Shown here: in pieces, positions 1 to 4,890 of the stretch | How the letters are laid out: the number at the start of each line of letters is the position of its first letter | Position numbering within the stretch: position 1 is the stretch's first letter | Program-made: the position numbers and the translations under genes | The notes under the pieces: generated by a model | Told to the model about the DNA's origin: nothing | Database searches by the model: none | The model's input: only the letters and a program-made list of their open reading frames with translations | Assembly (NCBI GenBank): GCA_024639445.1 | Contig: JAHEIJ010000131.1 | Location: forward strand, 1 to 6,385 | Length of the DNA stretch: 6,385 bases | Direction: 5' to 3' | DNA from: Gammaproteobacteria bacterium | GTDB lineage: Bacteria; Pseudomonadota; Gammaproteobacteria; UBA6429; Thiohalophilaceae

Positions 1-2
1 GG

Positions 3-164
3 TTTTACCACGAAAACGAGAACATCCCGATCACGCCGCTCGTGCGGTCGGTCGCGAGGTTCCCGCCGGACGGGTGGCCGATTGCGTCGTACCGCGTGAT
101 GATGGTGGATACGACCTATACTCGGACAAAGGAGAACTGGAATGGACCTTTGATCGATTCTTAA
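3..164 (+). CDS. 3' end of an unrecognised protein gene (partial, enters from the left edge)
   Basis: An open frame runs from the window edge to a TAA at 162-164 and gives about 53 residues, beginning FYHENENIPITPLVRSV and ending KENWNGPLIDS. The case for coding is compositional. Third codon positions are mostly G or C (CCG, ATC, GTG, GCG, TCG, TAC, AAC), and the residue mix looks like a folded protein. Another plus-strand frame, offset by one base, is also open to a nearby TAA but lacks this third-position bias. I see no motif and do not recognise the family. The GC3 is clearly higher than in the neighbouring genes, especially the AT-rich hydrolase gene at the other end, so the gene may have a different origin. 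The rest of the gene, including its start, lies outside the window. Confidence 0.5.
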   Translation, partial: FYHENENIPITPLVRSVARFPPDGWPIASYRVMMVDTTYTRTKENWNGPLIDS

Positions 165-196
165 ATTAACGAGGTCAGAGTGATTAGATTTTAGGA

Positions 197-219
197 ATCA
201 AGGGGTCTGACCCCTTGAT
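197..219. repeat. Perfect extragenic palindrome (REP-like, GGGGTC/GACCCC core)
   Basis: Two 11-base arms, ATCAAGGGGTC (197-207) and GACCCCTTGAT (209-219), are exact reverse complements around a single T. As RNA this folds as a 9-bp stem with a 5-base loop. It sits between the convergent ends of the partial left gene and ybiT. From memory, GGGGTCAGACCCC-type palindromes are dispersed in many proteobacterial genomes, often near REP-associated Y1 transposases; that link is recollection, not shown here. Neither side has the T-run of a classic terminator, although on the minus strand the hairpin is followed by a mildly AT-rich stretch, so a role at the 3' end of ybiT mRNA is possible. Confidence 0.6.
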
Positions 220-226
220 GCGACGA

Positions 227-265
227 ACTCAGTGCCCGTTGAGTCGGGGCTAGATCACCGAGCCC
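227..265. other. Two small inverted repeats in the ybiT 3' flank
   Basis: ACTCA (227-231) pairs with TGAGT (240-244), and GGGCT (247-251) pairs with AGCCC (261-265). They lie 22 to 60 bases beyond the ybiT stop codon. Together with the palindrome at 197-219 they make this 122-base gap unusually rich in potential hairpins. No T-tract follows either stem, so I do not call them intrinsic terminators. They could protect the mRNA 3' end, or be chance 5-bp matches. Confidence 0.2.
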
Positions 266-286
266 TGACCGTACTGTAGAATTTTC

Positions 287-1918
287 TTACGAAGCTTTGT
301 TCAGTACGTGCTCGCGTTCATTGCTCATATCGCGCAGGTAGTCTTCATAAGTCCCGCTGAAATTCGTTATACCGGTTGCCGACAGTTCAATAATACGTGT
401 CGCCAGGGATGAAACAAATTCTCGGTCATGACTTACAAAAACCAGCGTGCCAGGATAATTCTCCAGGGCAAGATTTAATGCTTCAATGGATTCCATATCC
501 AGGTGATTGGTTGGTTCATCCATCACTAACACGTTCGGCTTTTGTAACATGAGTTTACCGAATATCATTCGCCCTTGCTCACCGCCGGATATTTTTGTCA
601 CTGACTTCTTGATTTCGTCCTGTGAGAACAGCATACGGCCCAGAACCGCGCGGATCGCTTGCTCGTCATCACCAGGTTTTTTCCACTGACTCATCCAGTC
701 GAACAAGGACATGTCCTTGCTAAAATCCGCTGAATGATCCTGCGCATAATAGCCTATGCTGACGTTCTCTGACCATTTAACCTTGCCGCTACCTATAACG
801 TTTTCAGTATCAAAGTCATTCACCAGCGTACGTAATAAGGTTGTTTTGCCTATTCCGTTGGGTCCGATCACCGCGATACGTTCACCTACTTCAGCCAGGA
901 GGTTCATGTCACTGAACAATGGCTGTTCACCGTATCCCTTACTCAGGTCTTCCACTTCCAGGGCAATGCGATAGAGTTTTTTGTCTTGCTCGAAACGGAT
1001 AAAAGGACTTTGACGACTGGAGGGTTTGACTTCATCGAGCTGGATTTTTTCAATCTGCCGGGCACGCGACGTCGCCTGCTTGGCCTTTGATGCATTGGCG
1101 GAAAAGCGGCTGACAAAGGTCTGCAGTTCGACAATCTGGGCTTTTTTCTTGGCATTATCCGACAACAGGCGTTCACGGGCCTGGGTAGATGCTGTCATGT
1201 AATCGTCGTAATTGCCTGGATAAACGCGTAGCTCACCGTAATCCAGGTCGGCCATATGTGTGCATACGCTGTTGAGGAAGTGACGATCATGCGAGATGAT
1301 GATCATGGTGCTGTTGCGTTCATTCAGCACTTTTTCCAGCCAGCGAATGGTGTTGATATCCAGGTTATTGGTTGGCTCGTCCAGTAACATAATGTCCGGG
1401 TCTGCGAACAGCGCCTGGGCGAGCAACACGCGTAACTTCCATCCCGGCGCAACGGCATTCATCAAGCCGCTATGCTGTTCCAGTGGGATATCAAGACCTA
1501 ACAATAATTCGCCCGCGCGGGCTTCGGCGGTATAGCCATCCAGCTCGGCAAACTCGATTTCCAGTTCAGCAATCTTCATGCCATCCTCTTCACTCATTTC
1601 CGCCAGAGAATAGATACGGTCACGCTCCGCTTTTACTTGCCACAGACGATCATGTCCCATAATGACCGTATCCAGTACCGTATTATTTTCAAATGCAAAC
1701 TGGTCCTGGCGAAGCTTGCCAACGCGTTCGTTAACATCCACTGAAACATTACCAGCCGTGGGATCCAGATCGCCGCCCAGTATTTTCATAAAGGTGGACT
1801 TGCCACAACCGTTGGCGCCAATCAGGCCGTAGCGATTGCCATTGCCAAATTTGAAGGAAATGTTTTCAAACAAGGGCTTGGCCCCAAACTGCATGGTGAT
1901 GTTAGCTGTCGTAATCAA
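287..1918 (-). CDS. ybiT: ABC-F family ATPase YbiT (ribosome-associated)
   Basis: This is a soluble protein of 543 residues with two ABC ATPase domains and no membrane segments, which is the ABC-F layout. Domain 1 has Walker A GANGCGKST (34-42), Walker B with LLDEPTNNLD (178-187) and an H-loop SHD (209-211). Its signature is degenerate (VAPGWKLR, about 156-163), as in E. coli YbiT. A charged, helical linker rich in Lys, Arg and Gln (about 240-310) follows, corresponding to the P-site tRNA interaction motif. Domain 2 has Walker A GPNGIGKTT (352-360), signature ISGGEQGR (443-450), Walker B VMDEPTNHLD (465-474) and SHD (496-498). All catalytic motifs are intact. From memory it aligns with E. coli YbiT from the first residue, with a slightly longer C-terminus. 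ABC-F proteins bind the ribosomal E site and act on stalled or initiating ribosomes; YbiT's exact role is less settled. The gene appears to be transcribed alone. Confidence 0.95.
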   Translation of the reverse strand: MITTANITMQFGAKPLFENISFKFGNGNRYGLIGANGCGKSTFMKILGGDLDPTAGNVSVDVNERVGKLRQDQFAFENNTVLDTVIMGHDRLWQVKAERDRIYSLAEMSEEDGMKIAELEIEFAELDGYTAEARAGELLLGLDIPLEQHSGLMNAVAPGWKLRVLLAQALFADPDIMLLDEPTNNLDINTIRWLEKVLNERNSTMIIISHDRHFLNSVCTHMADLDYGELRVYPGNYDDYMTASTQARERLLSDNAKKKAQIVELQTFVSRFSANASKAKQATSRARQIEKIQLDEVKPSSRQSPFIRFEQDKKLYRIALEVEDLSKGYGEQPLFSDMNLLAEVGERIAVIGPNGIGKTTLLRTLVNDFDTENVIGSGKVKWSENVSIGYYAQDHSADFSKDMSLFDWMSQWKKPGDDEQAIRAVLGRMLFSQDEIKKSVTKISGGEQGRMIFGKLMLQKPNVLVMDEPTNHLDMESIEALNLALENYPGTLVFVSHDREFVSSLATRIIELSATGITNFSGTYEDYLRDMSNEREHVLNKAS

Positions 1919-1929
1919 GGGAAACTTCC
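1916..1929 (-). promoter_or_regulatory. ybiT: ybiT ribosome binding site with TTG start
   Basis: The start codon is TTG (complement of 1916-1918). On the minus strand GGAAG (complement of 1925-1929) lies six bases upstream, a good Shine-Dalgarno position. The first in-frame ATG is Met9, but starting there would remove the first beta strand of the nucleotide-binding domain. The TTG also lines up with the ATG of E. coli YbiT (MxxxxNxTMQFG), so TTG is the likely true start. Confidence 0.75.
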
Positions 1930-1959
1930 GGGGTAGTAATACAGGTAAAAAGGGCGGGC

Positions 1960-1968
1960 ATTATGCCA
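1960..1968 (-). promoter_or_regulatory. Candidate extended -10 promoter for ybiT
   Basis: On the minus strand the sequence reads TGGCATAAT: a CATAAT hexamer (5 of 6 to TATAAT, complement of 1960-1965) preceded by TGn (complement of 1966-1968), the extended -10 pattern. No good -35 box is visible at 16 to 18 bases, which extended -10 promoters tolerate. Transcription would start near 1953 and leave a leader of about 35 bases before the TTG codon. Confidence 0.4.
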
Positions 1969-2016
1969 CAACAAAGGTAAAATTAAAGGGGGCGGAGTAA
2001 TTTAACTTTGGCCCCA

Positions 2017-2042
2017 GCCCTTGCTAGCCTGCTAACAAGGGC
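2017..2042. other. Imperfect 26-base inverted repeat between ybiT and the rhlE unit
   Basis: GCCCTTG (2017-2023) pairs exactly with CAAGGGC (2036-2042). Inside, TAG (2025-2027) pairs with CTA (2032-2034) after one mismatch. No T-run follows on either strand, so it is not a classic intrinsic terminator. It lies 55 bases beyond the 84-residue gene and upstream of the ybiT promoter candidate. It could be a processing or 3' protection hairpin, or an operator for ybiT. Confidence 0.35.
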
Positions 2043-2071
2043 ATTACGAAAACGTGTGCTATAAATTTTTA

Positions 2072-2090
2072 CTGTCAACGATAGTGACAG
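2072..2090 (-). terminator. Weak hairpin just after the 84-residue gene
   Basis: CTGTCA (2072-2077) and TGACAG (2085-2090) are exact reverse complements with a seven-base loop. On the minus strand the hairpin begins seven bases after the TGA of the 84-residue gene and is followed by TAAAAATTTATAG. The stem is only 6 bp with three G:C pairs and the tail is AT-rich rather than a clean U-run. It is a plausible but weak end for the rhlE transcript. Confidence 0.25.
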
Positions 2091-2096
2091 AAAAGA

Positions 2097-2351
2097 TCAT
2101 TTTCGCTTGCGCGCTGCATAGGCAGAGTTGCCTCCGCCAGCCCGTGAATTGAGATCCTCAGCAACGGTTTCAGCATGCTGAGTTACGGCCTTTAAGGTAC
2201 CGGGTTTCAAGCCCTCGATTTTTGCGCTGCCTTGTCCAATGATATAACGATGCCAATTACCCTCCGGCATACCTTCGGGGGGCTCGGTTTTTTCGACGCT
2301 TACCACGCGATACTTATTTTCACTGATTTTGTCTTCCAGTTCTGTACTCAT
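2097..2351 (-). CDS. Conserved-looking small protein of unknown function, downstream of rhlE
   Basis: The gene encodes 84 residues and I do not recognise a named family. The N-terminal half is acidic and mixed (MSTELEDKISENKYRVVSVEKTE). The middle is rich in Gly and Pro with aromatic residues (PEGMPEGNWHRYIIGQGSA, about 28-46). A segment of alternating Ala, Val and Thr that could be a short helix follows (about 53-68), and the tail is glycine-rich and basic (SRAGGGNSAYAARKRK). There is no signal peptide or membrane segment, so it is probably cytoplasmic. AAGGAG (complement of 2362-2367) lies ten bases before the ATG, which is slightly long. The ATG is 26 bases after the rhlE stop on the same strand, so the two are very likely cotranscribed. 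The basic tail and this position suggest an RNA-related accessory role, which is inference only. Codon use and a real ribosome binding site argue that it is a true gene. Confidence 0.8.
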   Translation of the reverse strand: MSTELEDKISENKYRVVSVEKTEPPEGMPEGNWHRYIIGQGSAKIEGLKPGTLKAVTQHAETVAEDLNSRAGGGNSAYAARKRK

Positions 2352-2377
2352 CTCTTTTCGACTCCTTAATATTGGGC

Positions 2378-3673
2378 TTATCCGGCATTACGTCGGGAAC
2401 GATTGCCCCTGTTTCTGCTGGCTTGCAATGGCGGGTGTCCTCTCTGGCGCGATTTCCCCGTTGTGTTGCGGTTGCCTGGTTTTGTATTACCCGGCTTGCC
2501 GCCGCGTCCTTGTTGGATGGGTTCGGGTTTAATCGAGGGATCAGGCTCGTAACCAGGAACGATGTCTCTGGGAATGTCGCGCTTAAGCAGGCGTTCGATG
2601 TCCTTGAGGTGTTTGTGCTCATCCACGCAGACCAGTGAACGTGCCTCGCCATCATTGCCGGCACGACCAGTGCGGCCAATGCGATGCACGTAGTCCTCAG
2701 GTACATTGGGCAGCTCAAAGTTGACCACGTGCGGGAGCTGATCGATGTCCAGTCCGCGGGCAGCGATATCGGTAGCTACAAGCACGCGTACATTATTTTG
2801 CTTGAAGTCTGCCAGTGCGCGGGTGCGCGCCCCCTGACTCTTGTTGCCGTGGATGGCGGCGGCGCTGATCCCGTCCTTACCCAGCTGTTCGGCCAGGCGA
2901 CTGGCGCCATGCTTGGTACGGGTAAACACCAGTACCTGGTGCCAGTTTTGCGATCCAATCATAAAGGAGAGTAATTCGCGCTTGCGGCGCCGATCGACCG
3001 GGTGGATAACCTGGCTGACCAGTTCAGAGGCGGTATTGCGGCGAGCCACTTCGATCAAAACGGGTTTCTTTAACAGGCTGTTGGCCAACTGTTTGATCTC
3101 ATCGGAGAAGGTAGCAGAAAACAACAGGTTTTGGCGTTGTTTGGGTAGCAATGCCAGGACCCTGCGGATATCCCGAATAAAACCCATGTCGAGCATGCGA
3201 TCAGCTTCGTCCAGCACCAGTATCTCGACATTGGAGAGGTCAAGGGTCTTTTGGCTGACATGGTCCAGCAGGCGTCCGGGTGTAGCTACCAGAATATCGA
3301 TACCCTTGCGCAGTTTGTCGATCTGCGGGTTGATGCTGACGCCTCCGAAGATAACTGCTGATTTCAACGGCAAGTGTCTGGAATAGTTTTTAATGCTGTC
3401 GCCGACTTGTGCCGCCAGTTCCCGGGTGGGTGTCAGAACCAGGGCACGAATGGTACGGCGATTATTAGGGCCTTGGGGCTGGTTCAGGCGCTGCAGCATC
3501 GGTAGGGTAAATCCGGCGGTTTTTCCGGTACCGGTTTGCGCACCGGCCAGAATATCCTGACCATCCAGAATGACCGGAATGGCCTGGGTTTGAATAGGTG
3601 TAGGCTGACTATAGCCCTGTTCACGGATAGCACGTAGCAATTCGGCCGACAGGCCGAGTGAATCAAAAGACAT
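2378..3673 (-). CDS. rhlE: DEAD-box ATP-dependent RNA helicase RhlE
   Basis: The 431-residue protein has a full DEAD-box helicase core. In order: Phe3 and the Q motif (GYSQPTPIQ, 20-28), motif I AQTGTGKT (45-52), Ia PTRELA (82-87), GG (110-111), Ib TPGR (131-134), II DEAD (155-158), III SAT (186-188), IV VFTRTK (249-254), V ATDIAARGLDI (300-310) and VI HRIGRTGR (330-337). The stretch from MSFDSLGLS through GYEPDPSIKPEPIQ matches E. coli RhlE closely from memory. A low-complexity basic tail rich in Gly, Asn and Arg (about 384-431) follows, typical of RhlE and likely an RNA-binding extension. RhlE unwinds short RNA duplexes with ATP in the cytoplasm; in E. coli it has been linked to ribosome maturation and the RNA degradosome. 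The ATG at 3673 fits the conserved N-terminus; its Shine-Dalgarno (AAAGGG, 11 bases upstream) is somewhat distant. Confidence 0.95.
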   Translation of the reverse strand: MSFDSLGLSAELLRAIREQGYSQPTPIQTQAIPVILDGQDILAGAQTGTGKTAGFTLPMLQRLNQPQGPNNRRTIRALVLTPTRELAAQVGDSIKNYSRHLPLKSAVIFGGVSINPQIDKLRKGIDILVATPGRLLDHVSQKTLDLSNVEILVLDEADRMLDMGFIRDIRRVLALLPKQRQNLLFSATFSDEIKQLANSLLKKPVLIEVARRNTASELVSQVIHPVDRRRKRELLSFMIGSQNWHQVLVFTRTKHGASRLAEQLGKDGISAAAIHGNKSQGARTRALADFKQNNVRVLVATDIAARGLDIDQLPHVVNFELPNVPEDYVHRIGRTGRAGNDGEARSLVCVDEHKHLKDIERLLKRDIPRDIVPGYEPDPSIKPEPIQQGRGGKPGNTKPGNRNTTGKSRQRGHPPLQASRNRGNRSRRNAG

Positions 3674-3845
3674 GTGGTGTTGAGCCCTTTATAGGGTTTG
3701 GGTTACCGCCCGCCCAGGTTTTAGCCTGAGACAGTCCAGGAGGGAACAATTACAATCGTATTCGAGGCTTACCGTGAAAGGGGAGTCCACGAAGGGAGAC
3801 ACAGACTGATGTGTGTCGTGTATATGTAATTTGGCGGTTAGTATA
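3674..3845 (-). promoter_or_regulatory. Candidate rhlE promoter and long leader
   Basis: On the minus strand TATACT (complement of 3840-3845, 5 of 6 to TATAAT) is the best -10 candidate; the -35 region is poor (CCGTCA at 18 bases). If it is used, rhlE has a leader of about 160 bases. The leader contains an inverted repeat, GACACA (3798-3803) with TGTGTC (3812-3817). It also contains a small hairpin whose arms CCCT (3685-3688) and AGGG (3693-3696) enclose the likely Shine-Dalgarno AAAGGG. Long leaders are common for cold-regulated RNA-handling genes, but regulation here is inferred. A minus-strand frame at 3689-3931 looks non-coding. Confidence 0.3.
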
Positions 3846-4145
3846 TCAGAATTCAGACCAGGCTGACGGTTTTCATGCTTATTTATTAATACGGTATCTG
3901 GGGATGAATATGGGGAAGAAACGTAAGGCATGATTAACAGAGGGTGGAGTGAATTAAAGACATGCGTGGTGCCAACCCCATTTAGCCATACTATCGACCG
4001 TATTTAGTCAAATTATGGCCTTGAATTGCCGTATTTTCCCCTTATGTAAACAAATGTGTAGTGTTTCTGGTCAAAAACCGGTTAAACTGCACGCCACTAC
4101 ATTCTATCCTGGTTCTTGTCAGAAGTTCTCTCCAAGTTTTCTCCT
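3846..4145. other. Non-coding core of the divergent rhlE/csp intergenic region
   Basis: I see no convincing gene in this 300-base stretch. It should contain the csp promoter, but no strong sigma-70 pair stands out. Weak candidates are TTAAAC (4082-4087) with TATCCT (4105-4110) at 17 bases, and TTGAAT (4021-4026) with TATGTA (4043-4048) at 16 bases. An 8-base palindrome AACCGGTT lies at 4076-4083. I could not identify a good match to the E. coli cold box. If the csp leader is as long as that of E. coli cspA (about 160 bases), transcription would start near 4050. Confidence 0.3.
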
Positions 4146-4207
4146 GTTAATTACCTCGTAAGATTTGTAACACATTTATTTTTTAATACTTTAATGAGGT
4201 AATTATC
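4146..4207 (+). promoter_or_regulatory. csp mRNA leader with Shine-Dalgarno-sequestering helix
   Basis: The ribosome binding site GAGGT (4196-4200) sits seven bases before the ATG. The stretch GAGGTAATTA (4196-4205) is an exact reverse complement of TAATTACCTC (4148-4157). The helix can be lengthened inward by a G:U pair (4158 with 4195) and a U:A pair (4159 with 4194), leaving a loop of about 34 U- and A-rich bases. In the folded state the whole Shine-Dalgarno and the spacer are paired. Known csp mRNAs control translation by temperature-dependent folding of their leaders, so such a switch is plausible here. The pairing is visible in the sequence; the regulatory role is inference. Confidence 0.55.
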
Positions 4208-4408
4208 ATGGCAACAGGAACCGTTAAATGGTTTAACGAATCCAAGGGCTTCGGCTTTATTTCTCCTTCTGATGGGAGCAAAGACGTATTTGTTCACTTT
4301 TCTGCTATCGCCAGCGAAGGTTTTCGCACACTGGCTGAAGGTCAGCAAGTGACTTTCAACGTCGAAGACGGACCCAAAGGCCCGCAGGCTACAAACGTAC
4401 AGGTCTAA
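4208..4408 (+). CDS. CspA-family cold-shock protein (nucleic-acid chaperone)
   Basis: The 66-residue protein is a single cold-shock domain (OB fold) spanning the whole chain. RNP1 is KGFGFI (13-18) and RNP2 is VFVHF (27-31). Trp8, Phe15, Phe17, Phe28, His30 and Phe31 form the usual aromatic surface that stacks on single-stranded RNA or DNA. The length is typical (E. coli members are about 69-70 residues), and the VKWFNESKGFGFI stretch is closer to CspE than CspA from memory; the exact paralogue cannot be settled, so no symbol is given. Such proteins melt RNA secondary structure in the cytoplasm, either at low temperature or constitutively. The gene is transcribed alone, divergently from rhlE. 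It has a structured leader and ends in a strong terminator 27 bases past the TAA. A minus-strand frame over its start is a shadow. Confidence 0.95.
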   Translation: MATGTVKWFNESKGFGFISPSDGSKDVFVHFSAIASEGFRTLAEGQQVTFNVEDGPKGPQATNVQV

Positions 4409-4435
4409 ACAACCTGTTAGTTTGATGTCTCGAAG

Positions 4436-4469
4436 AAACCCCGCGAGGAATCGCGGGGTTTTCTTTTTT
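4436..4469 (+). terminator. Strong intrinsic terminator after csp
   Basis: AAACCCCGCGA (4436-4446) and TCGCGGGGTTT (4451-4461) form a perfect 11-bp stem around a GGAA tetraloop, followed by TCTTTTTT (4462-4469). This is a classic rho-independent terminator, placed 27 bases after the csp stop codon. Confidence 0.93.
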
Positions 4470-4540
4470 AAACCATACGATCCCGCCTCGTCCGGTTCCT
4501 ACGGGCTTCCTCAACAATTCGGTTGTTGCATCCGGCACAA

Positions 4541-4566
4541 CTCTAACTCCTACATCCCTGTAGTCG
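4541..4566. repeat. Direct repeat copy A (CTCTAACTCC + TACATCCCTGTAG)
   Basis: The unit reads CTCTAACTCC, then TACATCCCTGTAG, then TCG. It matches copy B at 4624-4651 except that B has one extra C before TACATC and one extra G after TGTAG. Those two extra bases are complementary and lengthen the hairpin by one pair in B. Paired change of this kind suggests that the stem itself is maintained. Confidence 0.75.
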
Positions 4567-4623
4567 TGCTCCATGCATTTCTTCCGTGACATTTGTACAT
4601 CTCGGCCGCTGTTCCCGACGCGG

Positions 4624-4651
4624 CTCTAACTCCCTACATCCCTGTAGGTCG
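4624..4651. repeat. Direct repeat copy B (CTCTAACTCCC + TACATCCCTGTAGG)
   Basis: This is the second copy of the unit, 83 bases after copy A in the same orientation, with a 6-bp hairpin CCTACA-TCCC-TGTAGG (4633-4648). It is directly preceded by a GCCGC/GCGGC inverted repeat and followed by a CCCCGTGGGG palindrome, so it sits inside a composite structure rather than standing alone. Confidence 0.75.
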
Positions 4652-4711
4652 CCTGTACGTCATCCCCGTGGGGCGCCTGTGGGTTGAGGACATCAAAACA
4701 TACTTAACGAA

Positions 4712-4739
4712 TTGAACCAAAGTCATAATCGACTAAAAT
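4712..4739 (+). promoter_or_regulatory. Candidate sigma-70 promoter for the hydrolase/sixA unit
   Basis: TTGAAC (4712-4717, 4 of 6 to TTGACA) and TAAAAT (4734-4739, 5 of 6 to TATAAT) are 16 bases apart. The expected start near 4746 gives a leader of about 145 bases before the hydrolase ATG. The leader is AT- and purine-rich, with a GAGAGGAAGAGAAAGAG run at 4828-4844. No riboswitch or operator is recognised. Confidence 0.4.
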
Positions 4740-4890
4740 GAGATTTGATCCAGTGTTTAAAAAAGGCAGGCTGTCCGGCTGATGTGGCACCTGAGAATCT
4801 GCTTGTGGATAGGAAAACAGATACAAGGAGAGGAAGAGAAAGAGTTACAATAAATCAACACGGAAACATATATATGCAGGAGCGCGACTG

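Larger units (their letters stand above)
4485..4690. repeat. Cluster of short extragenic palindromes (REP/BIME-like)
   Basis: About 200 bases, GC-richer than the flank to the right, hold at least five small hairpins in a row. They are CAACAA/TTGTTG with a TTCGG loop (4512-4528), CTACA/TGTAG (4550-4563), GCCGC/GCGGC (4605-4624), CCTACA/TGTAGG (4633-4648) and CCCC/GGGG (4665-4674). Two of them belong to a duplicated unit listed separately. I see no credible gene here; a minus-strand frame over 4389-4592 is probably a shadow. Clusters like this are common between genes in gammaproteobacteria. They can mark transcript ends or sites bound by gyrase or IHF, but nothing here shows which applies. Confidence 0.6.

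Noticed and set aside
2073..2078. Perfect TTGACA on the minus strand as a -35 box for ybiT
   Set aside because: No acceptable -10 hexamer lies 15 to 19 bases downstream, and it is part of the small hairpin after the 84-residue gene.
2320..2718. 132-codon minus-strand frame overlapping the end of rhlE and the start of the small gene
   Set aside because: It is a shifted frame of rhlE, whose own frame is supported by every DEAD-box motif.
3689..3931. 80-codon minus-strand frame upstream of rhlE
   Set aside because: It has no convincing ribosome binding site and random-looking composition. It runs into the rhlE leader and overlaps the candidate promoter.
4116..4121. TTGTCA as a -35 box for csp
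   Set aside because: The expected -10 position reads TTCTCC or similar, and the nearest AT-rich hexamer is about 25 bases away.
4389..4592. 67-codon minus-strand frame across the csp terminator and palindrome cluster
   Set aside because: It reads through a strong hairpin terminator and repeats, and its protein looks like a by-product of GC-rich palindromes.
4485..4690. Palindrome cluster as a CRISPR array
   Set aside because: There are only two units, they differ in length, they are not evenly spaced with unique spacers, and no cas gene is near.
4738..4853. Two tiny overlapping frames (14 and 23 codons) joined by TGATG in the hydrolase leader
   Set aside because: The first ATG lies inside the -10 box of the promoter candidate, the second has only a poor Shine-Dalgarno, and neither peptide looks conserved.
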